Assembly (NCBI GenBank): GCA_964016875.1
Contig: OZ024737.1
Span: forward strand, 31,373,683-31,437,682
Source: Fallopia convolvulus
Taxonomy: Eukaryota > Streptophyta > Magnoliopsida > Caryophyllales > Polygonaceae
Reading direction: 5' to 3'
DNA: 64,000 nt
Shown here: positions 22,872 through 34,297 of the stretch, one piece after another
How positions within the stretch are numbered: position 1 is the stretch's first letter
Layout of the letters: every line of letters begins with the position of its first letter
Position numbers and translations under genes: made by a program
The notes under the pieces: model-generated
Told to the model about the DNA's origin: nothing
The model's input: only the letters and a program-made list of their open reading frames with translations
Databases searched by the model: none

Positions 22872-25277
22872 TGTAATATCCGTAATTATTTTAGGTCACA
22901 TAGGTCGGAAAAACGAATTCCTTAGAACGCAAGCAATCGAGTTTTGTTTTACAAGTAACCTCGTAAGTCGGATTATTAGTTATTAATCCTTGAGATTATC
23001 CGTTAAGCAAGTTAAAAATATAGGAATAAAAATAAAAATATATCTATATCTCTCTATCTAAATCCTATCTTTGTTCGGTTAAATAATTCCGATCAACCTA
23101 TCTAGTCCAACAAAATTCTATCTTATCTAATTATTTAACCCCAAATCCTAATCAACCCTAATCCTAAATCAACTCCTTCCCACATTGTTCCGTCGCTCTC
23201 CGTGTAAGCAAAGCAAGTCCCCGCCGTTTTTCATTTTCCGGCGTCGACCCACCAAACATGGAGCAAGACGGTCTCTTAGACTCGTAGTCCTAGTGTAGTC
23301 GTCGATCTTCGCCGCCTTGTCAAGAGGTCGTTGCTTTTTACCGTACAAGCCCAACCATTAGCAATCACAATCACCATCTTCAATCATTGTCGGTGAGTGT
23401 CATTCACCCTGTTTTCTTTCTTCTCGTTCTACATAAATCTAGTGGGGCGTTAGGGTGTAGTCGGTGTGATCGATGTCGGAAGTAGTAATCCATGTCATGG
23501 TTTGGGTCGCTGTGAAGGTTGTGAGAAATCTCGGGTGTGCGTCACGACTGGTGTGTTGGCGGGTTGATTGTGCGGTCGCTGGGTGCGATCGGGAGTTGGT
23601 AGAGGTGGTTCAGCAATGTACATGGTTGGGTGTAGGGTCTTTGGGAAGATAACTGTGTTGAGTTTTAATTAGATAACTTGATGTTGGTATGTAGAAAATA
23701 CCCATGTCGTAACTAGGTAACTTATTTCGGATTAGAATTATACATATATGAATATCAAAGTGTTAAAACGTGTTTTGTTTAGGTGGTGGGAGGGTACGTA
23801 TAAGCTAGTAAGTGTTTCAAGATTTGGTTTAGTAGGTAGGTGTTGCTTTAAGTTCTTCCGATTGGCTAGTGTCTCTACATGAACATGTAGGTTCTTGTTT
23901 AGTGTATATAGGTGATTGTTGTAGGATTAGTTTAGTAATTAGAGTTAAGTGCTCAATTATTAGGATATTGTTTTAAGAATGGAGTAGATTGGTAACTATT
24001 TTAATGCGGATTTAACTAAGCATTGAAAGTTATGGTATGGGTACGTATAATATTAAGAGTCGGGTTAGTTAAGTTGAGAGACCCGATCATTTGGTATTTT
24101 GTTAAGCGTTAATGTTTGTTTACAGAAATAGTGCACTCGCATAATTTATTATGTTTGTCGATTGTCTAAGGAACTACTTCTATCCGAGACCCTAAGCTTT
24201 TCGTGTTGACAAGGATCCTTCGTTCGAGGTAAGTCGTTTTTCGACTTGCTCGGTTCTTTTCTCCCTTGTTAGATTGCGTATCGATATTGTAGGGCGGGTT
24301 TTGGGAACTAGTCCCGAATACCTTTTTAAATTGTTTTGAACTTCTTGTGTGTTGTGTGCGTTAATGATTTTAAATATGTTTTTATCGGAAATTATTTTGG
24401 AACATTTTCTCTGTGTTGGTATCGTTTCCGACACGGTCCATTGTAGCTGGGGTTGAGGAAGAGCTGGCTACTTTGACCCGTGTGACTGGGAAAATCGTAC
24501 CCCTTCAAACGAAAATTATTATCTGTGTGTTTTTGGCAAGCGCTCCAGTGGAGGCTTAGCCCGGAGTTAGAAGGGAGATTGGGAAGTGGAGTGGGAGGGC
24601 CTGCCTCTGCACTCGGCGCGGTGATGAGCGCCTTGGAAGTCGGAACGTGGACGAAGGAAGAATTTCATTGCTGTGTGATTGAGATTGTAAATGCGTATGT
24701 GAATTGTGTGACTGATATAACTAATTTAGGTATTGGCCTCTAGAGTTATGAATGCGATTGTGGATTTGTATGCTGACTTTAGATAACTGATTTCAAAACG
24801 TTCTACAGTTTCCATATTCTTTCTAGCTTGGTAGATTAGACGCTGACCCTTCGGGGAACATTTTTGTAGTTCCAGGTATGAATCAGGGAGCCATGCAGGA
24901 ACCGAGGCAAGATGGCGGGCCGGAGCGGTAAAGAGCGCGTGTCATAGTGGGATTGGTTTATTCTAGTTTATTTATAATAGTTAGGATGTTGATTTTAATA
25001 CTTGTTAGACGGAGTTAGTACGATGTTTCATTGTTATTATTTTGTTCGGATAGTTCAGTTTCAGTAGGCATTGTGATGTATTTGAATGATTATGATTTTT
25101 GGGGATTCATGCATGATTACGTTTTCTAAGTTTTATTAAATAAAGGTTGGATGTTTTATTATGTTTTCTCGTCGTGCCCGAGTTGTAAGGTCCTATAGTG
25201 TAGTTGTCAACCTAAATAATAGTACCTTGTAAGGTCTATTCCCTAGTAGCGCCTCGTCGAAAGACGGGGTGTTACAA
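22872..25277 (+). repeat. 3' LTR of gypsy element, 2406 bp
   Basis: Begins TGTAATATCCG directly after a polypurine tract and ends GACGGGGTGTTACA at 25277. A long leader-like region with CT-rich and GC-rich blocks (23040-23420) lies inside. I see no matching 5' LTR in the window, so the left part of the element is missing or replaced. Confidence 0.75.
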
Positions 25278-25378
25278 GAATTCCAATAAGAATTCCACCA
25301 TTAAAGCTTCTTGCAAGTTCTTAAAATAAAGAAGTAAATAAAAGAAATATATTTCCTTTAATGACAAGATGATTCTGA

Positions 25379-25450
25379 TAGCATAGCGAAATAGGAGTGT
25401 TGGGTGTTTGGAGAGTGCAAGAGGTAGAGGGTTCGGGTCCCACCTCTCGC
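25379..25450 (+). repeat. tRNA-derived SINE-like promoter region
   Basis: TAGCATAGCG (A-box-like, 25379-25388) is followed by GGTTCGGGTCC (25430-25440), a good match to the RNA polymerase III B box. It is too degenerate to be a tRNA. It may be a SINE head; its 3' limit is not clear. Confidence 0.45.
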
Positions 25451-25534
25451 ATTTATCCTTCATCCAAATTTCCTTCACTTTTTTTATTAAAAACTTATGT
25501 TAATGAAATTAATCAAAATATTGTTTCTAAACTA

Positions 25535-26960
25535 CCCTAATACATTATAAAGCAGAACCCAAGTATGTTGTAAAATTGGCGCCACATGTCATTTTTGAAT
25601 AAATTAATGTGAAATTATATTTTAATAAATTTTTTAACAAATTATAGTATTCTTGCTATATATACTAAATAGATAACATGTTTATATAATTTATTATGTA
25701 TATAATTTTCTATCTAAGGATTATATATTAGTTTCTTACAATAGATAACATATTTATATAATATTTATATACATAAATTCCTATGAGATGATATTTTCTA
25801 TATTAATGTGATATTTTTATCTCTTAACAAATATTTTCTATATTAATGTAATATTTTTATCTCTTAACAAGATTTATGGTCTTAATATATATATATATTT
25901 TTTATCTTTTAACAAGGATTGAGCTCCAAGTATAAAATTTATATCAATATAATGATATAATTTTAAATAATAAATTTTGTTATGTTAATATATTTTTATT
26001 TTGAGAAAAAGATATAAATAAAAAATTCGAATTTTAATTTAAATTATTAAAATTAGATTTTATTTATCTTTTTATGCATTTATATTAAAGATTTTTTCTT
26101 AAATCAAAGTTTGATAAAGAAAATAGAAAAATTTACAGATCTTATGAATACTTTCTTAAATGAATTTTGATAAAAAAATTCATTACATTTTTCTTAATTT
26201 TCTTTTTATTTTATTTATGTAAGTATAGAATTTTTTTATCTAAACCCCACCTTACATTTAATTTTTTATCTCTATGTTTTTTTTTAATTTAATATGCATG
26301 ATAGGTTGATTACTACATTGAATTTTGTAAATTTCCATATATATTAATTTCTTTTATATTTTATTTCTTCATTATGTAAATTTAGTATGAAAAACAACTT
26401 TATAGATGAATTGAATTTTGCAAAATAATACATAGATAATTTTCTCTATATTTTATCTCTTAAATCAAGGACAATGTTCTCTTCTATACTAATCTTTATA
26501 TTGCATTTTTCATATTTACAAACATTCTTATTATTATAGAGTAAGAGATAAGAACTCTAATATATAATTTTAATAAATTAACTTTAAAAAATATTTTATT
26601 AAATTATATTATGCTTTGTATATAACATATCCTAATTATTATTATCTTTATTAAAAAACCAAGTATTTATACATATTAGTGTCTAAAAAAATAAGAAAAT
26701 GTTGTTTAAAAATATTCACTAAAAAGTAAAATTAATATTTTAGTAATTTCAATCTAAATGTGGACAAGATCTGCACAAATAATGGAAAAATATTTCAAAA
26801 TATATTCAATTAAAATATGGAGTACAATCTAAAAAAAATAATTTGTCTATTGCATAATTTATTATGATATTATATAAATATATTTAGTATTTTAAATTAA
26901 CATCGTAGAATTATTTAGCTTTTCAGTAAAATTATCTCGAATATGACGGGACTTCAACTA
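25535..26960 (+). mobile_element. Probable AT-rich non-autonomous Helitron
   Basis: The left end CTAATACATTATAAAGCAGAACCC is of the kind seen at plant Helitron 5' ends, but the first TC appears as CC. The right end has an imperfect hairpin (TCTCG/CGGGA around 26936-26952) shortly before CTAG at 26957-26960, followed by T. The interior is very AT-rich and non-coding. Confidence 0.5.
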
Positions 26961-27710
26961 GTTAATTATATAAATATTTATTTGCTATCTATTCGAAATT
27001 ACCTTTCTTTGTGTGGATATTTGAGAACTTTTTAATATCAAGTTAAATTTTAACCAAATTTTTTGCTAGTATTATGAAAAATAGTAATAAAGAATAATCT
27101 TGTTATTTTAAAAAATAATTATATTAATAAAAATATTTGTTGGATATTTGGTATCAAGTTATAAAATGGAGATAAAAAAACTAGTTAAATTGATAAACCA
27201 TGTTTGTTGAAATAAACTAGTTTTTAGATTCACAATCACGTTAACTTTCCATCCCACTACATTCTCTCTCATATCGACTACCTATTCTCTTATTTTTTAT
27301 TGGTTAATTTTTTTCTTTTTCTTTTCTCTTAATCACATAAACTAGATAAACTAGTAAATAAGCTAGATTTTTTAGCTTATCATTTAAACTAGTTTATTAA
27401 CTAATTACTAGTTGATTTACGCAAGACAAACGTAGTTTATGAATTTTTTAAACTAGTTCAGGTTTATTAACTAGTTTATTAAGTTTGACAAACACAACCT
27501 AAATCTTAACTTGAACTCTTGTTGGCTCCAAAGATGCTGACTCCAAACGCTTGACAAAGTTTTACAATTTACATGATTACTATTGTTGTAGACAATATTT
27601 GTTGGATATCTGACCGTGCTCTTTGCCAAGAATTTTCAAGATGGCAGTTCAACCCACAAGGCCATGCCTTAATGACATGTCTTTATGGGTCCCGTTTGTA
27701 TTTTGCAAAT
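26961..27710. other. AT-rich spacer, nothing firm
   Basis: Contains several ACTAGTTTATTAA-like words (27190-27480) that could be remnants of a hAT- or MITE-type element. No gene recognised. The last 10 bases are the left target duplication of the MULE. Confidence 0.4.
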
Positions 27711-27825
27711 GGCATAAATCATATACAGCCCCCTGAACTTTCTCAAATTTGTCACTTAGACACCCCACCTTTGGGTTGGCCCTATTGAACACTCAAACTT
27801 ATGATTTTGCACCTATTGAACACCT
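27711..27825 (+). repeat. Left terminal inverted repeat of MULE
   Basis: About 115 bp, nearly identical to the inverted right end. Differences seen include GAACTTT/GAATTTT and TTGTCACTT/TTGCCACTT. Confidence 0.9.
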
Positions 27826-28095
27826 CAAATCTGACGTGGCTTTATACGTGTAATACACGCGATTGTGGGCGAGTGAAAGGTTAATATTCAAGCTGACATG
27901 TAATTTCTAAAAAAAAAAAATTTAAGTAGAGGGCTTTTTAAGCCCACAGGTACGCCTTTTCGCCCTCTTCCAAATCTGTATCATTCTTCGCCTTCTTCCA
28001 CCATCACTCGATTCTAGGCCATTCTTCTACCATTGCTCTCCCTCTTTCCTTCTTTCTTCAATTCAACGAAAGCTCGATCCTCCCTCGTCATCGTG

Positions 28096-28699
28096 ATGGC
28101 TTCTTCGTCGAGCAGCTTTTCGCGCGGAAGTGGGAGAACAGAAATCATCTTGCCGACGTGCAGGTGTGGCGACGTAGCTACTATGAAGGTTTCTTGGACG
28201 GGAAAGAATCCTGGGAGACGATTCTTCGGGTGCCCTAACTATGGAGTAAGTTCAATCCTTATATGTTTGCAAAAACAATAAAAATTAGGGAAGAAATCGA
28301 ATTAGGGGTAAACCCTAAAATTGAGTTAGCATGTTCGTCACCAAATTGGAATATGAAATCGGTAATCCTTGCAATTGGAATTGAAAATTGAGGCGTTTTG
28401 CAATTGGATTCGAATTCTCTGGATACCTTGAGCATTATGTGCAATTATAGTTGTCTGTGCATTTTTTGATTTTACAGGGAATGGGGGCATGTAACTTCTT
28501 TAAATGGGTTGATGATTCACCTTGCACAGAGCATTCTGAAGTCATCTCAGGTTTGCTACGAATAGTACAGGAGAAGGAAGAAGAGGTAAAGAAGAAGGAA
28601 GAAGAGAGGGATAAGTCAAGGCGTCTGGCTAACGTTTTGTTATTCGTGATAGTGGTGATTCTATGGGCTGAGAGTGTCAAATTCGTGTTGTCGAGCTAG
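28096..28699 (+). CDS. GRF-type zinc-finger protein with C-terminal membrane segment, carried by MULE
   Basis: Exons 28096-28245 and 28478-28699 (GT-AG intron; TAG stop) give a protein of 123 aa. A Ser-rich start is followed by a GRF zinc finger: TCRCGDVATMKVSWTGKNPGR, FFGCPNYG and, across the splice, MGACNFFKWVDD. The finger thus has the Cys-x-Cys, Cys, Cys pattern and the GRRFFGC core. Then comes a charged coiled coil (KEEEVKKKEEERDKSRR) and a hydrophobic tail (VLLFVIVVILW) that could anchor it in a membrane. GRF fingers in other proteins bind single-stranded DNA; many plant copies have no known job. It sits between the MULE inverted repeats, converging on the transposase. An upstream in-frame ATG at 28033 is possible, but the Ser-rich start at 28096 fits better. 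Confidence 0.8.
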
Positions 28700-29216
28700 G
28701 TCGAGTCTAGGAGTCATCTTTCTATTTATGCTTGATTTCTTGCTAAGATTATAGTTATGTATTGTTGTCAACTGGTGTGAAAAAGTGAGAACCTTGTTGG
28801 TATTGCTATCAGTATAATATATCGCTTGATTTGCTGTCAACTGGTGATAACCTTTGATTGACTCCTTGTTTCACATCTGGATAATTTGCTGTCAACTCCT
28901 TGTTGCATAATGGTTTTCAATTCACTAACATCTGGATGATCTAAAAGTAAGATTGCACATGTCAATCAATAAAATAAAAACTCATCAGCATTTTGCTCCA
29001 ACAACCATGATAGTTCAAAATAAGCCACTTCATAACAAGATTGTGAAATATACAATGTGGACCAAGATACACGTGAGCATACCAATGCACAAAATACACG
29101 TGTAAATTGCTAGATCAATATAAGCTGTTCTTATAATGTATCCAAAAAAAAGACAGCTACAACACTGTTTTAAAGCTAATGGCTACAGACACTGTTCTAA
29201 GCAATGAAAAGTCATC

Positions 29217-32200
29217 CTAAGGCTGGTTTGAACTGGTTTGGCTATTAAATGGGGCTTCACTTCCCTTGCGTCTTGCATCATCTCTGTTGCGTTGCAATTG
29301 CCTCCTAGTGACAGCTTGATTACCCTGCCATCTCAAACCCCTCTCTTGGCTGGAAAAATCTGGGGCTTCAGTTGCATGTCGTACGGCTTGTGGAACCCTT
29401 AAAATCCTACTTGAAGAAGTCCCTGGCTGTGAATACATAACAGAAAAAAAATGAAAAATCTGTTTGGCTCATCTCTAGCTTACATGAAAATCATAACTAC
29501 TATATTGACTTACATTTAGCATTGTCACTCCAGCTGTAGGGCTGGTGTATGTACCAAATCCGACAAGTCTAGAGGTGCCCTTTTTTTTAGGTCTGTTGAC
29601 TGGTCCAACATCAGATTGAGCTCTTTTACCTTGAGCCTGGTCAATTAAGTTAGGAGGGTAGATTAATCAATACCCAAAAAATATGAAAATCTATTTTGAA
29701 GAGGTATTCACTTCAAATTGAATAATCTAAAAGTAACCTTTGATTGACTCCTTGTTTGTCTTGGTGGAGGTGCAACTGGTGGTGCAACCTGATGAGCTGG
29801 TGGTGGTGTTGGTGCAACTCGTGGGGTGGTCTTGACTGACTTCTTGAGGTAGAGGATGCAACTGGTGGTGGTGGCATTGACTGACTTCTTGATTTACTAG
29901 CTACCACTTCTGGATTTCCCTTTTTAGGGCAACCTTTTTTGTTGTGGCCTTGGCACTTGCAAAGAGAACAAGTCATTACAATTCCCCTCCTGGAGTACTT
30001 TCCAGCCTTCTTTGGCTCATCTCTAGCTTTTCTTCGATTTATCTTCTTTCTTCCCCTTTTTTTTCTAACTTGAGGTGGATCAATAGGAGGATGCTCTGAA
30101 GTTGGCCACAATTTCATGCCCTTTACTGGCTGAATAGGAAAGCTATAAGCTCTTAGGTAAGTGGGTTTTTTATACCAATGAGCTACATGTTGGTCAGGGT
30201 TGATGTTCAATTGATTCATTGCACAAATAGAGTGTGCACAAGGAATTCCCCTTAATTGCCAGCTTCTGCATGTACATATTTTCTGCCTCAGATCAACAGT
30301 ATGGCCAAAACCATCTTCCTCTATCTCGAAACCTTGATCCCCATTCCACAGAATATTACACTGCATTGCTCTCTCTTTGTTCCTTTCCAATTTCAGCAAG
30401 GCCATAGGGACAATGTCACATATCCAAGTGTTGGCAAAATCATTCATCTTCCTTATCCTATCCAAAACTTGCTTCCTTATGTCTTCAAGCATGGATATAA
30501 TAGACTTATGCCTAGCAACTCTTATCCAACTATTGAAAGTTTCACACATATTATTCTCACAAATATCACATTGCACCCCAGTCTTGAAATATGGCTTGCA
30601 AAAATTTTCTTTTCCATATTGTAGGAAGTCAGCCACTAGTTCAGGACCTAACTTACCCAAAACATCAATGTTGTCCTTCAATTGAACTTCAAAAGTGGAC
30701 CAACAACATGCCCAAAACTTCTTCCTTAACTCAGCCCCTCTCCATTTCTTCTGCCAATTCGCATAGATATGCCTGGCACAAAAACGATGCTCAACTTCTG
30801 GCAACTCATTCCTTACAGCAGCCCTTAATCCCTAAAAAGGACAAATTATGAAAAGTTAATATACAAGTGTTATTGAACAAAGATAATAGAATATAGTGGG
30901 AAAAAAATGCTTACCAATTGCATGTCAGACATAATGGTGAGATCTTGTCCACTTCCAAGGTCTAAATCTGTCTTCAAGGTTTTGATGAATTTAGTCCAAC
31001 TGACTGTTGACTCTGCACCTGTCACCTCCCATGCAATGGGGTACATTTGACCATTGCCATCTTTTCCCATAGCCACAAACAATTGTCCCTCCACTGGACC
31101 TTTCAAGAAGCAAGCATCAACCCCTATTATTCTCCTACAACCTTGCTTCCAACCTTCCTTCATTGAGTGAAAGCAAACATAGAACCTCTTGAACAACTCC
31201 TTTCTTGGCTCAGTTTGGCTATCAACCACCACAAAACAAGTAGACCCTAGATTAGATCTATTCACCTCATCCACATAATCATGCAGCCTTGCATACTCTT
31301 CTCTGTAATCACCCGTATGCTTACTTAAAATTTTCCTCTTTGCTCTGCCACATATGGTTTTTCCCACATACACTTTCAGATCCTTCCTACAGAGTGCTTG
31401 AATCTCCCACAGTTTAATGGACGTTTGAGACAATATTTTGTCCTCAAAGTGCCTTGCTAGAAAGTCAGAAGTACACAACTTGTTGGTATTATACCTTCTG
31501 CAAGTGTGTTTAGGCATGTAAGTCTTCACTTGAAAATTTCCTGAACCTCCATCAACACTAGCATGAATTCTCCATTTGCAGCCCGGATGTGTACACTTTG
31601 CAGTGACCCTTCTTTTTTCATTAGGCCTCAACTTCAAATTTACTCCCTTCATGACAGAATACTTAGCCAAGGCTTCCCTGAACTGCTCAACATTCTCAAA
31701 TATCATGTTTAATTCCCAAGCTGGGCATTGAGACTTGGGGTCATACATTACATGTCTGCTCCTCCTCCTAGTCGCCTCCCCATGGTTGCCTTCTTCTTCT
31801 GAGAAGTCACTCTCCATACTGTAATCTGAATCACTGGCAAAATAGGGCTCATCTCCACCCAACTTTCCAGTGTAGTCATTTGCATCTTCATCCCAATTTT
31901 CATAACCTTCATCTGGACCAACATCACCAAATTGTATCTCAACATTCCTCAAACTCTCCTGATGCATCCTCCTTCTAGCATTGCTTTCTCTAGCTTCATT
32001 TCTCAATTCTCTCAACTCGTTATCAACATCACTATCACCACTTAAATCAAAGACTACATCATCACTCTTGTCACTATCTCCACTACTAGAAGAATAAGAA
32101 TCATCTTTACTAGTTTGAGAAAAATCATCACTCTCACTCTTGTCACTATCTTCACCTCCATCTTCACTATCATCATCACTGTTGTCACTTGACTGACTTT

Positions 32201-32687
32201 CTCTAGCTTCTTTACTAGTTTGAGAAAAATCATAACCTATAGGCACAATTGCACTCTCATTTCCTGCATTTTCAGCTTCTTCACCACCATCTAACTCTTC
32301 ACCTCCATCTACCTCTATAGGGTGATCTTGACTTCTACCCCTATAGATAGGAACCTCAATGTCCTCAGCATTATTATTGGCAAATTCAGGCTCAACAATG
32401 ACATGATCAATGTAAAAATGCACCTCATCTCCATTTTTCAGTTTGCTAGAAAGCTCAAGAAGTAATGTATCATTCATCTCTGTAAATTGATCATTTTCCC
32501 CCTTATGATATACCCCTTTGAATTCTGTATAGTTGAGTGAGTTCACATACCACTTCAATTCAAAGAAGCTTAACAAATCTGTATCAACCCCCAGACTGTG
32601 TGCAGTTCCAACTTCATCAACATAAGCAGTCTGTGGTTCGTGAACAAACCTACCTCCATGATGCCAGACAACGTTCACCGTCGGCAT
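29217..32687 (-). CDS. MULE transposase (mudrA-type), four exons
   Basis: Exons 32687-30915, 30831-29738, 29636-29514 and 29426-29217, all GT-AG. In order: an N-terminal MuDR/PB1-like region (MPTVNVVWHHGG), an acidic Ser/Asp-rich linker (residues about 160-300), the MuDR DNA-binding zinc motif (CTHPGCKWRIHAS...KHTC), the DDE catalytic domain with first Asp in GVDACFLKG and second in IMSDMQ (end of exon 1), the acidic candidate in CETFNSW (exon 2), a SWIM zinc finger (CTCRSWQLRGIPCAH) and a CCHC knuckle (CSLCKCQGHNKKGC). The Pro/His-rich tail of exon 2 shifts frame near 29830, as if one base were lost in a CCACCACC run. Downstream of that the other frame is the sensible one and splices in phase to exons 3 and 4. 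The catalytic part is open. It cuts and moves elements bearing the matching inverted repeats. Confidence 0.88.
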
Positions 32688-32854
32688 TTTGATCCTAAAA
32701 CAAAGACAAATTTAAATAAAGTCATTGACCATTACAGAAGTTTATCAAGTTCATTTCATACACCCAAAAAACCTAAACAGCTTTAAACTAAAGTGCAAGT
32801 TTATTCGAATGCCACTCTCATTCGAATGCCAACACTACAATCGATTTCAAACCA

Positions 32855-32960
32855 CCAAATTCCCAGATTCGAGCCCTCAATCAAAACCCCCAAATTCGAG
32901 CCCTCAATCAAAACCCCCAAATTCGAGCCCTCGATCAAAACCCCCAAATTCGAGCCTTAA
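32855..32960. repeat. 27-bp tandem repeat in transposase 5' flank
   Basis: About four units of a 27-bp repeat containing AAATTCGAGCCCTCAATCAA, lying about 170 bp upstream of the transposase ATG inside the element. It may carry regulatory or transposase sites; that is inference. Confidence 0.85.
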
Positions 32961-33457
32961 ATAAAAAAAAAACCTAATTCCCAACAATTCAGACTAGCAC
33001 AATCACAAATTCGAATGCAAACCACTGAAGAGAGACAAAATCCGAAGAAAAACAAAAAATGCCCCAACGAAAAATTCGCCCTAACTAACCTTTCCTTCTT
33101 CGACTCAACTAGGGTACATCGTCAACGCCGTCCAGTATTCAAACCTTCACTTGAAAAAGGCGGGGCTGGTTGTTCTTCTTCGTCGAGGAGAGTCGTTCTT
33201 GTCTGGTGAACCGCCGGAGAGGGCTGCCTGTTCTTCGTCGAGCAAGAAGGCCAGCTTATGAGAATGAGAAATGTCTTGAAATTCCTCCTTAAGTTCGATA
33301 TTAATTTTTTTTAAATTGAAAACCGTAATGACGTGTATTACGGGTTGGCGCTTATGTGGCATAATCAAGACTACTGACGTGGAATAAGTTAAATAAGGCG
33401 TAATGACGTGTATTACGGGATGGCGCGCGTGTAATACAAATGTCATTAAAGTCTCTA

Positions 33458-33574
33458 ACCAGGTGCTCAATAGGTGCAAAATCATAAGTTTGAGTGTTCA
33501 ATAGGGCCAACCCAAAGGTGGGTGTCTAAGTGGCAAATTTGAGAAAATTCAGGGGGCTGTATATGATTTATGCC
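33458..33574 (-). repeat. Right terminal inverted repeat of MULE
   Basis: Inverted copy of 27711-27825, ending ATGATTTATGCC and followed by the second TTTTGCAAAT. Confidence 0.9.
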
Positions 33575-33584
33575 TTTTGCAAAT

Positions 33585-34297
33585 GCCTTCTTGATGTTAT
33601 GTTTAGCTCATCATCTTGGATGGAACCCACAAATGTCTCATCTTATGAGTATGCTTCCTTTGTGAAGAACCAGAAGCCAAAGATCTAGTGAAGAAACTCC
33701 AAAACTTTAGAGTTTGCATTAGTTATTTATTTATCTACTATATTCTATGAAGGTGGCTAAGTAGATCGCACTTCATTTTACTGAATTAATCAAAATCTTT
33801 TGGGGTGTTGAACCACATTGTTGTGTTTGTTATTATGTATTATAATTGTATATTGGGATTCCTAGTGGTAAACAATTTTGAAAGCAGGTTTATTTAATTG
33901 AAATGTGTTAATAATTATTTAGACTATAAAATTAAGCTATACCAGGAGAGTTTCTCAATTTTCAGAATTTATCTACTAGAAGAGACTAATTTTGTAAATT
34001 AGAAATTTTAACAGGAAAAGGTTTAAAATTTGCAAAATATCTTTAGTTTTCATCTTTTCTTTTTAAAGTAAAAAAATTGGTGTTTTCCCATTGTGTATGG
34101 CCTAAACAAAAGAAGAATTATGATTTCCTGCAGAATCATAATACATAATGCAAAATGAAAGGGTATTATACTATTATTATCCAACATAACTAAACAAAAA
34201 TCTAAGCTTTCACCATCTATGTATATGATCCGTGCATTTAATGTATTAAAGCTTGTTGGGATTACAAGAGTTACAAAAAGCATGAGAAACAAAAATA
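33585..34297. other. Spacer between two MULEs
   Basis: AT-rich DNA; the first about 100 bases continue the pre-insertion target of the left MULE. No gene recognised. The last 10 bases (AACAAAAATA) are the target duplication of the next element. Confidence 0.5.

Larger units (their letters stand above)
27711..33574. mobile_element. Two-gene Mutator-like element (MULE), 5864 bp
   Basis: Bounded by inverted repeats of about 115 bp starting GGCATAAATCATATACAGCC, and by a perfect 10-bp direct repeat TTTTGCAAAT (27701-27710 and 33575-33584), the target duplication. Inside are a spliced mudrA-type transposase on the minus strand (32687-29217) and a spliced GRF zinc-finger gene on the plus strand (28096-28699). 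The two genes converge, as mudrA and mudrB do in maize MuDR. The near-identical inverted repeats and mostly open genes suggest a fairly recent insertion; one frameshift in the transposase tail may disable it. Confidence 0.93.

Noticed and set aside
27573..27788. Open frame across the left MULE border
   Set aside because: It reads from target DNA into the inverted repeat and has no domain.
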